DNA from: Flavobacteriales bacterium UBA1958
Lineage (GTDB): Bacteria; Bacteroidota; Bacteroidia; Flavobacteriales_D; Sanyastnellaceae
Length of the DNA: 27,830 nt
Direction: 5' to 3'
NCBI GenBank assembly: GCA_002336675.1
Contig: DDEI01000102.1
Location: 1 to 27,830, forward strand
In this document: one piece after another, positions 21,852-27,830 of the stretch
Numbering within the stretch: position 1 is the first letter of the stretch
How the letters are laid out: each line of letters opens with the position of its first letter
Translations under genes and position numbers: made by a program
Notes under the pieces: model-generated
What the model was told of the DNA's origin: nothing
Seen by the model: only the letters and a program-made list of their open reading frames with translations
The model's database searches: none

Positions 21852-22592
21852 GTGAATATACTTCAGACTATAGGGAGGTATACTTTGTTGCTTGGTAGGC
21901 TCTTTAGTAAGCCTGAAAAGCTAAAAGTATACTGGAAGCAGCTCATCAACGAGCTAGATAAAATCGGCTTGCAGTCAATTGGCATTGTGGCTCTATTATC
22001 TATTTTTATGGGCGGGGTGATTACTCTTCAAACAGCTTCAAACATCGACAGCGCATGGATTCCAGCGTATACAATTGGTTTTGCCTCGCGCCAAAGTATT
22101 ATTTTAGAGTTTAGCCCAACGCTGATTTCACTAATATTGGCGGGCAAGGTGGGGTCTAATATAGCCTCTGAAATAGGAACTATGAGAATCTCAGAACAAA
22201 TAGATGCCTTGGATATAATGGGGGTCAATTCAGCTGCGTACTTAATCCTTCCTAAAGTGCTAGCTAGCCTTTTCATTTTCCCTTTTCTGATTATTATTAG
22301 TATGTTCCTGGCTATGCTAGCAGGGGGTTTTTTTGGTAAAGCAGCGGGCTTAATAACTTTAGTAGATTATGTCTACGGGATTCAATTTGATTTTAAGACA
22401 TTTTCTATAGTTTACGCACTTATAAAAACGTTTGTGTTTGCGTTTATTATCGCCACCGTAAGCTCTTATTTCGGTTACTACACCAAAGGCGGAGCCTTAC
22501 AAGTAGGAGAGGCTAGTACGAAAGCAGTAGTTTTTAGTAGTATTTACATTTTAATAGCTAATTATTTCTTAACCCAATTACTTCTGTTATGA
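21852..22592 (+). CDS. mlaE: MlaE-family ABC transporter permease (lipid transport)
   Basis: MlaE is the inner-membrane permease of the Mla/MCE system that moves phospholipids between membranes. The 246 residues fit the family. The N-terminal IGRYTLLLGRLF amphipathic helix is typical, and about five hydrophobic helices follow. Conserved loops include GVITLQTAS, LEFSPTLISLILAGKVGSNIASEIGTM in part, and ISEQIDALDIMGVN. The start is a GTG at 21852, the only fitting start before the conserved IGRY stretch. The gene ends with a 4-base ATGA overlap with mlaF, so the two are coupled. The MCE-domain substrate protein (MlaD) is not adjacent and must be encoded elsewhere. Confidence 0.94.
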   Translation: MNILQTIGRYTLLLGRLFSKPEKLKVYWKQLINELDKIGLQSIGIVALLSIFMGGVITLQTASNIDSAWIPAYTIGFASRQSIILEFSPTLISLILAGKVGSNIASEIGTMRISEQIDALDIMGVNSAAYLILPKVLASLFIFPFLIIISMFLAMLAGGFFGKAAGLITLVDYVYGIQFDFKTFSIVYALIKTFVFAFIIATVSSYFGYYTKGGALQVGEASTKAVVFSSIYILIANYFLTQLLLL

Positions 22593-23332
22593 TAGAGGTT
22601 AAAAATTTACATAAGAGATTTCATCACAAAGAAGTCCTTAAAGACATTTCTATAAAATTTCAGGAAGGGAAAGTTAACTTTATCATTGGACGAAGCGGGT
22701 CGGGTAAATCTGTTCTTACCAAGTGTGTAGTTGGTTTGATAGAACCAGACAAAGGAGATGTTGCGTATGACGGCAACTCATTTACACGAATGGACAGGCC
22801 AGAAAAGCAAGAGGTAAGAAAGAAGATAGGGATGCTATTCCAAGGGAGCGCCTTGTTTGACAGTATGAGCGTTATTCAGAATGTCATGTTTCCATTAAAT
22901 ATGTTTACTGAGTTAAGCGAAGGGGAGAAGATAGATAGAGCCATGAACACCTTGGAACGAGTGGAACTTCAGGATTCAGCTAACTTATTGCCTGCCAGCC
23001 TAAGTGGAGGAATGATGAAAAGAGTCGGTATAGCTCGGGCTTTAGCCATGCAGCCGAGGTTTTTGTTCTGTGATGAGCCAAATAGCGGGTTAGACCCTCA
23101 GACGAGCATTATAATTGACAACTTGATAAAAGACCTGACTTATGAGCTGAACATGACCACAGTAGTTATAAGTCACGATTTAAATAGTGTTTTAGAAATT
23201 GGAGACGAAATAAATTTTCTTCATGAGGGGCGTGTGGAATGGAAAGGTGACCGAAAGGATATTGTGAACTCAGATGTAGAGAGCCTCAATCGGTTTGTAT
23301 TTGCATCAAACCTCATGAAAAAATTAAAATAA
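22589..23332 (+). CDS. mlaF: MlaF-family ABC transporter ATP-binding protein
   Basis: MlaF powers the MlaE permease. The 247 residues carry all ABC motifs: Walker A GRSGSGKS (34-41), Q-loop Gln85, signature LSGGM (138-142), Walker B FLFCDE (158-163) and H-loop His196 (VVISHD). The LSGGM rather than LSGGQ signature is typical of the Mla/MCE ATPases. It overlaps mlaE by 4 bases. After it comes a 282-base gap before acpP, so the mlaEF unit ends here. All catalytic residues are present. Confidence 0.95.
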   Translation: MIEVKNLHKRFHHKEVLKDISIKFQEGKVNFIIGRSGSGKSVLTKCVVGLIEPDKGDVAYDGNSFTRMDRPEKQEVRKKIGMLFQGSALFDSMSVIQNVMFPLNMFTELSEGEKIDRAMNTLERVELQDSANLLPASLSGGMMKRVGIARALAMQPRFLFCDEPNSGLDPQTSIIIDNLIKDLTYELNMTTVVISHDLNSVLEIGDEINFLHEGRVEWKGDRKDIVNSDVESLNRFVFASNLMKKLK

Positions 23333-23551
23333 CCCCCATTGGTCATTGCTAAAAGGTTAAACAGCAAAAATTTATTTCTAAAGTAGCGAAGGCATTAATT
23401 GATGTTTTTTCCCTAACCTCCTAATAATTGCTAAAAGCAATTCAAATGTATGATGAGGACCTTAAACCATCCTCAGAAACTTTATGAGTGCTTTATTATT
23501 TTAAAAGCGCACCTTAAAAGGAGTGGTTGAAAAAAACTATGGGCTGTATAA
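23333..23551. other. Repeat-containing gap before the acpP promoter
   Basis: The 11-base direct repeat ATTGCTAAAAG occurs at 23345-23355 and 23427-23437. The second copy is part of a perfect hairpin (AATTGCT, AAA, AGCAATT; 23426-23442). A second inverted repeat, TGAGGA and TCCTCA, lies at 23454-23475. Neither hairpin is followed by a T tract, so these look more like binding sites or structured RNA than terminators. No gene is visible. Confidence 0.35.
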
Positions 23552-23582
23552 TTGAATTAGACTTTAAGTTTTACTTAATTTG
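23552..23582 (+). promoter_or_regulatory. Promoter of the acpP-fabF-rnc operon
   Basis: TTG at 23552-23554 and TTAATTTG at 23575-23582 (one mismatch from TAnnTTTG) are separated by 20 bases, the spacing expected in Bacteroidota. This is the best two-part promoter in the window. The leader to the acpP ATG would be about 27 bases and very AT-rich, without a Shine-Dalgarno sequence. Confidence 0.55.
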
Positions 23583-23614
23583 CGCTCTTAAATAAATATG
23601 TAAACAAATAAAAC

Positions 23615-23851
23615 ATGTCTGAAATTCATTCAAAAGTAACAGCAATCATCGTTGATAAGTTAGGTGTAGACGAAGCTGAAGTAACAAATGAAGCAAGTTT
23701 TACAAATGATTTAGGGGCAGATTCTCTAGACACTGTAGAATTAATAATGGAATTCGAAAAAGAATTTAACATTGCTATTCCTGATGATCAAGCTGAAAAG
23801 ATCGGAACAGTAGGCCAAGCGGTTGATTACATAACGAATAATGTAAAATAA
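23615..23851 (+). CDS. acpP: Acyl carrier protein
   Basis: This small acidic protein carries growing fatty-acyl chains on a 4'-phosphopantetheine arm. The 78 residues contain the attachment motif GADSLDTVEL with Ser37 as the modified residue, and the usual four-helix pattern (LIMEFEKEF, IPDDQAEKI). It heads the run with fabF 3 bases after its stop, matching its role as FabF's substrate carrier. A strong candidate promoter lies directly upstream. Confidence 0.98.
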   Translation: MSEIHSKVTAIIVDKLGVDEAEVTNEASFTNDLGADSLDTVELIMEFEKEFNIAIPDDQAEKIGTVGQAVDYITNNVK

Positions 23852-23854
23852 TTT

Positions 23855-25102
23855 ATGGAATTAAAGAGAGTCGTAGTAACAGGTCTTGGCGCTTTAACAC
23901 CAATTGGAAATTCGGTAAATGAGTACTGGGACAATTTAGTAAATGGTGTGAGCGGAGCAGCTCCTATAACTCACTTTAATGCCGAAAAATTTAAGACCCA
24001 GTTTGCGTGTGAATTGAAAGGGTATGACCCTCTTAATCACTTCGATAGAAAGGAGGCGCGCAAACTGGATCCTTTTGCTCAATACGCTATGGTCTCCGTG
24101 GCCGAAGCTATATCAGATTCAGGTTTAGATTCTGAAGATTTAGACAAGAATCGCATTGGAGTAATATGGGGGTCAGGCATAGGGGGGATAAAAACGTTTC
24201 AGGATGAGTGCATGAATTTCGCTCATGGAGATGGCACGCCTAGATTCAATCCTTTTTTCATTCCAAAAATGATTGCTGATATTGCTAGCGGTCATATTTC
24301 GATTAAATATGGATTTAGAGGCCCCAATTTTTCTACCGTTTCGGCATGTGCTAGTGCTACAAATGCTCTAATAGACTCATTCAATTACATACGTCTAGGT
24401 AAAGCCAACGCTATGGTAGCTGGAGGAAGTGAGGCGGCAGTAAATGAAGCAGGAGTAGGAGGATTTAATGCACTTCATGCGTTATCTACCAATAATGAAA
24501 ACTATGCTACCGCTTCAAGACCTTTTGATGCTACTAGAGACGGATTTGTTCTTGGAGAAGGGGCAGGAGCAGTAATTCTTGAGGAGTATGAGCACGCTAA
24601 GGCTCGTGGAGCAAAGATATACTGTGAGCTTGCCGGAGGGGGATTGAGCGCAGATGCTTATCATATAACAGCGCCACATCCGGAAGGAATAGGGGCCATA
24701 AACGTGATGAATGCTTGTTTAGAGGATGCGCACATGAAGCCAAGTGATATTGACTATGTAAACGTTCATGGAACTAGCACGCCTTTAGGAGACATCGCAG
24801 AAACCAAGGCAATAGTGAAAGTTTTTGGTGAGCATGCCTATAAGCTTAATATATCATCTACAAAATCTATGACGGGTCATTTGCTTGGAGCTGCAGGTGC
24901 CATAGAGTCTATAGCTTGTATAAAAGCATTAGAGCACCAAATCATTCCTCCAACAATTAATCACGTTGTAGAAGATGAAAATTTAGATAACAAGCTAAAT
25001 TTAACTTTAAACAAAGCTCAGAAGAGAGAGGTGAATGCGGCTTTAACGAATACGTTTGGTTTTGGAGGCCATAACACTTCTGCAATCTTTAAAAAGATAT
25101 AA
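23855..25102 (+). CDS. fabF: 3-oxoacyl-ACP synthase II
   Basis: FabF condenses malonyl-ACP with acyl-ACP in fatty-acid elongation. The 415 residues match the family. The catalytic triad is Cys165 (STVSACASATNAL), His305 (VNVHGTSTPLGD) and His342 (SMTGHLLGAAGA). The conserved TRDGFVLGEGAG stretch and the C-terminal NTFGFGGHNTSAIF are present. It starts 3 bases after acpP and is followed 5 bases later by rnc, so all are likely co-transcribed. Confidence 0.98.
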   Translation: MELKRVVVTGLGALTPIGNSVNEYWDNLVNGVSGAAPITHFNAEKFKTQFACELKGYDPLNHFDRKEARKLDPFAQYAMVSVAEAISDSGLDSEDLDKNRIGVIWGSGIGGIKTFQDECMNFAHGDGTPRFNPFFIPKMIADIASGHISIKYGFRGPNFSTVSACASATNALIDSFNYIRLGKANAMVAGGSEAAVNEAGVGGFNALHALSTNNENYATASRPFDATRDGFVLGEGAGAVILEEYEHAKARGAKIYCELAGGGLSADAYHITAPHPEGIGAINVMNACLEDAHMKPSDIDYVNVHGTSTPLGDIAETKAIVKVFGEHAYKLNISSTKSMTGHLLGAAGAIESIACIKALEHQIIPPTINHVVEDENLDNKLNLTLNKAQKREVNAALTNTFGFGGHNTSAIFKKI

Positions 25103-25107
25103 TTCGA

Positions 25108-25818
25108 TTGTTTTTACGCTTTAGCAGACAATCTAAAGAAGATGCCCAGCTCAGGCTCTTTTTAAAGAATTTATTTGGATTTGAGGTGAAAAATCTGAGT
25201 CTTTATAGACTTGCACTTACACATAGCTCAGTAATTCAAAAGAGAAATGACTTAAATCAAAGTAATGAGAGGTTAGAGTTTCTTGGGGATGCTATTTTAG
25301 ACGCTATTATCGCTGATTATTTATATACAGAATTCCCAGATTTATCGGAAGGTGAATTGACTAAAGAGAAGGCGAAAGTTGTAAATAGACGAACTTTAAA
25401 TCGACTAGCCGGAAAAATTGGGCTGGACAAATATCTAGAGTATTCTATTAATTTCAACACAGAGGATACCTCCCTTCTTGGAAATGCTCTAGAAGCGCTT
25501 ATTGGGGCTTTATTTCTAGACCTCGGGTATATAAAAACCGAACGCGCGACATTGAAAATGTTTGCCTACATAAATTTAAGTTTAGTTCTTGAAGAACAAA
25601 AGGATTATAAAAGCTTATTGCACGAGTGGAGCCAAAGAACAAAAAAAGAAGTTAAATTTCGAACTGTTAATGAGTTTAATCTCGATGGACGAAATGAATA
25701 TGAAGTGGAGGTTCAAATTTCAGGAGAAATTTGTGCTACAGCAACCGATTACTCAAAAAAAAAGGCTCAAAAGTTAGCAGCAAAGCAGGCTTTTGAATAT
25801 TTAAAAATAGAAACATAA
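25108..25818 (+). CDS. rnc: Ribonuclease III
   Basis: RNase III cuts double-stranded RNA, including rRNA precursors, as a dimer. The 236 residues contain the nuclease domain (about 1-155) with the signature ERLEFLGDA (Glu54, Glu57, Asp61) and a C-terminal double-stranded-RNA-binding domain (about 165-235, ending in KKKAQKLAAKQAFEYL). In the second metal-binding cluster (GNALEALIGALFLD) Glu129 is kept, but the position that is usually Asp is Asn126. The start is a TTG at 25108, 5 bases after fabF; no in-frame ATG fits before the domain. It sits in the acpP-fabF-rnc order common in Bacteroidota. Confidence 0.95.
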   Translation: MFLRFSRQSKEDAQLRLFLKNLFGFEVKNLSLYRLALTHSSVIQKRNDLNQSNERLEFLGDAILDAIIADYLYTEFPDLSEGELTKEKAKVVNRRTLNRLAGKIGLDKYLEYSINFNTEDTSLLGNALEALIGALFLDLGYIKTERATLKMFAYINLSLVLEEQKDYKSLLHEWSQRTKKEVKFRTVNEFNLDGRNEYEVEVQISGEICATATDYSKKKAQKLAAKQAFEYLKIET

Positions 25819-25820
25819 AA

Positions 25821-26231
25821 TTGGCAATTCTCAACTTAGAGGTAGAAATAGACTATAATTTTCAGTTGATTGCTATTAGCTCGAACCAAAAAGTTTATAC
25901 TCTTTGTTGGGCAATTAATAATATGTTGAGCGCTAACCTGAAGTTGGCAGATGGCCATAATATTAATGTAAAGAAAAGAAGTGTTCAATTCAGAAAATAC
26001 ATCTCAAACGAGTCAGGGTTTTATTTTAGCTTGCTGTGTAATAAAAGTTTAAACAGTAGATTGTTACCAGAGTTACCTACTGTAGACTTTATAATTAAAA
26101 TTTACGATGACGACAGCCCTTACTCTGAGGCAGAGATTATTTCGAAACTGAGAAAATTAAAAGAAGTACAAGCAGTTTATAGCCTGGACGTATTAAAATT
26201 AAAATCCAGACAGGCACTCATATATGATTAG
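25821..26231 (+). CDS. IPExxxVDY family protein
   Basis: This 136-residue protein belongs to a small Bacteroidota family named after a C-terminal motif; here it reads PELPTVDFIIKI (residues about 80-91). The N-terminal part (LIAISSNQKVYTLCWAINNML) matches the family's usual LxWxLN stretch. It has no signal peptide or membrane segment and is probably cytoplasmic. Its function is unknown. The start is a TTG 2 bases after rnc, and its end overlaps the first ATG of pyk, so it is translated as part of this operon. Its constant place between rnc and pyk in the phylum is from memory, not tested here. Confidence 0.85.
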   Translation: MAILNLEVEIDYNFQLIAISSNQKVYTLCWAINNMLSANLKLADGHNINVKKRSVQFRKYISNESGFYFSLLCNKSLNSRLLPELPTVDFIIKIYDDDSPYSEAEIISKLRKLKEVQAVYSLDVLKLKSRQALIYD

Positions 26232-27651
26232 AATGAAAAAGACTAAAATAGTAGCTACTCTGGGGCCAGCTTCATCAAGCGCTGAAGAGTTAGAAAGAAT
26301 GATGAAGGCGGGGATGAATGTGGCTAGATTAAACTTTTCACATGGAGAACATGAGAATTATGGAAAAGTCATACAAATAATACGAGATTTAGATGTTAAA
26401 CTAAACATCCATACAGCCATTCTTGCAGATCTACAAGGCCCTAAAATTAGGACAGACGTAATGGCCGGAGAGGGAGCTTTACTAAAAACAGGCGATGTCG
26501 TTGAGATTAGCACAAATAGTGTTGAGGGGACAGCTAAGAGGTTCAGTACGAATTATCAGAGTTTTGCTCAAGATGTGAAAAAGGGAGAGCAAATATTACT
26601 AGATGATGGAAAAATTCACTTAGAAGTAGAGTCTACTAATGGGAAAGATTTAGTGAAAGCGAAAATTAGTCATGGAGGGTTATTAACTTCTAGAAAAGGG
26701 ATAAATTTGCCTAACACTGCTATTTCTCTTCCGTGCCTGACAACTAAAGATCTCGCGGATTTAGATTATGCATTAAGTCAAGATGTTGATTGGATAGGAT
26801 TGTCGTTTGTCAGAAATTCCTCAGACATAAAGGAATTAAGGAACATTATAAACTCACAATCTAAACATGCAAGAATAGTTGCTAAAATAGAAAAACCAGA
26901 AGCTGTTGAGGATATAGACGCTATTATTAAAGCCACAGATGCCATTATGGTGGCTAGGGGGGATTTAGGGGTTGAAATTCCTATGCAGAACGTACCGCTG
27001 GTTCAGAAGATGCTAGCAAAGAAGTGTATTAAGAGCGCTAAGCCTTGTATTGTGGCTACTCAGATGATGGAAAGTATGATAGATAACATTACTCCAACTA
27101 GGGCTGAAGTGAATGATGTGGCTAATGCTGTAATGGATGGTGCAGATGCCGTAATGTTAAGCGGAGAGACCAGTGTAGGAAAACATCCGCACTTAGTAAT
27201 TGAAGCTATGAGCAGTATAGTAGTGCAGGCGGAAACTCACGATTCTATATATAATCATGAAGAGGCTCCTGTTAAGAGTGCAGAGGCTCGGTTTATTACT
27301 GATTCTGTCTGTTATAATGCTGTAAGGCTAGGTCAAAGAGTAGGAGCTCAAGCTATAATAACGATGTCACATAGTGGTTATACAGGAATAAAAGTGGCCT
27401 CACAACGGCCAAATTCAGATATATTCGTCTTTACTGGGAACAGAAAAATTCTTACTCTAATGAGTCTAGTTTGGGGTGTTAGAGCATTTTATTACAATAA
27501 AATGGTTAGCACTGATCATACTATAGCTGATATCAAGTATATCCTTAAGAAATGGGACATGGTAAAGGAAGATGATTTTATCATAAATATTGCCAGTATG
27601 CCAATAGGAGAAATGGGGATGTCTAATATGGTTAAGCTGAGTAAAGCTTAA
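26224..27651 (+). CDS. pyk: Pyruvate kinase
   Basis: Pyruvate kinase makes pyruvate and ATP from phosphoenolpyruvate and ADP at the end of glycolysis. The 475 residues match the family. Key stretches are TKIVATLGPAS, ARLNFSHG (Arg35, Asn37), the catalytic Lys221 in AKIEKPEAVED with metal ligand Glu223, ARGDLGVEIP (Asp247), and VATQMMESM followed by PTRAEVNDVANAV. The C-terminal regulatory-type domain is present. The first ATG (26224) overlaps the preceding gene by 8 bases; a second ATG at 26233 (MKKTKIVATLGPAS) begins just after that gene's stop and is equally likely as the true start. It closes the operon. Confidence 0.97.
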   Translation: MIRMKKTKIVATLGPASSSAEELERMMKAGMNVARLNFSHGEHENYGKVIQIIRDLDVKLNIHTAILADLQGPKIRTDVMAGEGALLKTGDVVEISTNSVEGTAKRFSTNYQSFAQDVKKGEQILLDDGKIHLEVESTNGKDLVKAKISHGGLLTSRKGINLPNTAISLPCLTTKDLADLDYALSQDVDWIGLSFVRNSSDIKELRNIINSQSKHARIVAKIEKPEAVEDIDAIIKATDAIMVARGDLGVEIPMQNVPLVQKMLAKKCIKSAKPCIVATQMMESMIDNITPTRAEVNDVANAVMDGADAVMLSGETSVGKHPHLVIEAMSSIVVQAETHDSIYNHEEAPVKSAEARFITDSVCYNAVRLGQRVGAQAIITMSHSGYTGIKVASQRPNSDIFVFTGNRKILTLMSLVWGVRAFYYNKMVSTDHTIADIKYILKKWDMVKEDDFIINIASMPIGEMGMSNMVKLSKA

Positions 27652-27674
27652 TAGTCAATTATAAATAATATTTT

Positions 27675-27730
27675 TAGGCTAAAAACCATCTTTAGTCATA
27701 AATAATGATCGAGTAATCTGTTTTAGCCTA
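27675..27730. repeat. Long-spaced inverted repeat downstream of pyk
   Basis: TAGGCTAAAA (27675-27684) and TTTTAGCCTA (27721-27730) are perfect complements 36 bases apart. The first arm is also the centre of a near-palindrome (TTTTTAG, G, CTAAAAA). The structure could end transcription from both sides, since a gene on the minus strand may stop here, or be paired binding sites. No GC-rich stem with a T tract is seen. Confidence 0.35.
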
Positions 27731-27830
27731 TTTAAACGATGTTTTTATCGGTTTTACCTCTCCTTTTTTGCTTCTATTTGGCGAATAGATTTTCGAGAAT
27801 TGTAAAGGTTTAGAGTTAAACCCTGAGTTA
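27728..27830 (-). CDS. Possible C-terminal end of a minus-strand gene
   Basis: On the minus strand one frame is open from the window edge to a TAG at 27728-27730, giving 33 residues that end in NRSKKGEVKPIKTSFK. A second minus-strand frame is also open to about 27754, so coding is not proven. The first is slightly favoured because it would make a convergent pair with pyk around the inverted repeat. No family is recognised. Confidence 0.25.
   Translation of the reverse strand, partial: NSGFNSKPLQFSKIYSPNRSKKGEVKPIKTSFK

Noticed and set aside
23546..23552. TATAAT-like sequence upstream of acpP
   Set aside because: It looks like an E. coli -10 element, but Bacteroidota sigma factors use TAnnTTTG, and a better spaced TTG/TTAATTTG pair lies just downstream.
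1..27830. Defence island, mobile element, CRISPR array or prophage
   Set aside because: I saw no transposase, integrase, terminal repeats, nuclease/toxin cluster or spaced repeats; gene content is chromosomal and uniform in character.

Overview
The window reads as AT-rich chromosomal DNA from a member of the Bacteroidota, most likely a flavobacterial or Cryomorphaceae-like bacterium. Three things point there. Two proteins carry type IX secretion (T9SS) C-terminal domains, one type A and one type B. Many genes are preceded by the Bacteroidota promoter -7 element TAnnTTTG. The run acpP-fabF-rnc-(IPExxxVDY protein)-pyk is a gene order typical of the phylum. I see no insertion sequence, prophage, CRISPR array, tRNA or rRNA; this is mainly housekeeping and cell-envelope territory.

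Layout. At 1-1887 (minus strand) an ECF sigma factor overlaps a membrane protein with an anti-sigma-like N-terminus and a PKD plus T9SS type B C-terminus, followed by the start of an exported protein. At 2025-5463 lie lepA, rlmN (converging on lepA) and a small TonB-C-like exported protein. At 5554-10476 (minus) lie a membrane-anchored coiled-coil protein, a large AsmA-family protein and an aminopeptidase P. At 10789-13731 (plus) lie a RidA-family protein, a DUF3108 protein and an M23 peptidase, with a clear Rho-independent terminator before the peptidase gene. At 13728-15620 (minus) is a long PurF-like amidophosphoribosyltransferase. At 15777-19703 (plus) is a 1308-residue vanadium-haloperoxidase/PAP2-like enzyme with five Ig-like repeats and a T9SS type A tail. 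At 19892-21739 (minus) is a probable operon of a 52-residue lipoprotein, an SprT-like protein and a GDP-mannose pyrophosphorylase. At 21852-23332 (plus) is an mlaE-mlaF lipid-transport pair. At 23615-27651 (plus) is the acpP-fabF-rnc-IPExxxVDY-pyk run.

How the genes fit together. A shared theme is the cell envelope: lipid transport (MlaEF, AsmA), fatty-acid synthesis (AcpP, FabF), peptidoglycan cleavage (M23), surface display through T9SS (the haloperoxidase-like protein, and possibly the sigma-linked sensor) and sugar-nucleotide supply for surface glycans (ManC). Information-processing genes (lepA, rlmN, rnc) are interspersed.

The most notable candidates are the sigma/T9SS-domain membrane protein pair, the small lipoprotein gene overlapping the SprT-like gene, the M23 peptidase with Cys at a zinc-ligand position, and the recurrent TAnnTTTG elements, two of which imply leaderless mRNAs. 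No complete novel multi-gene system could be established from sequence alone.
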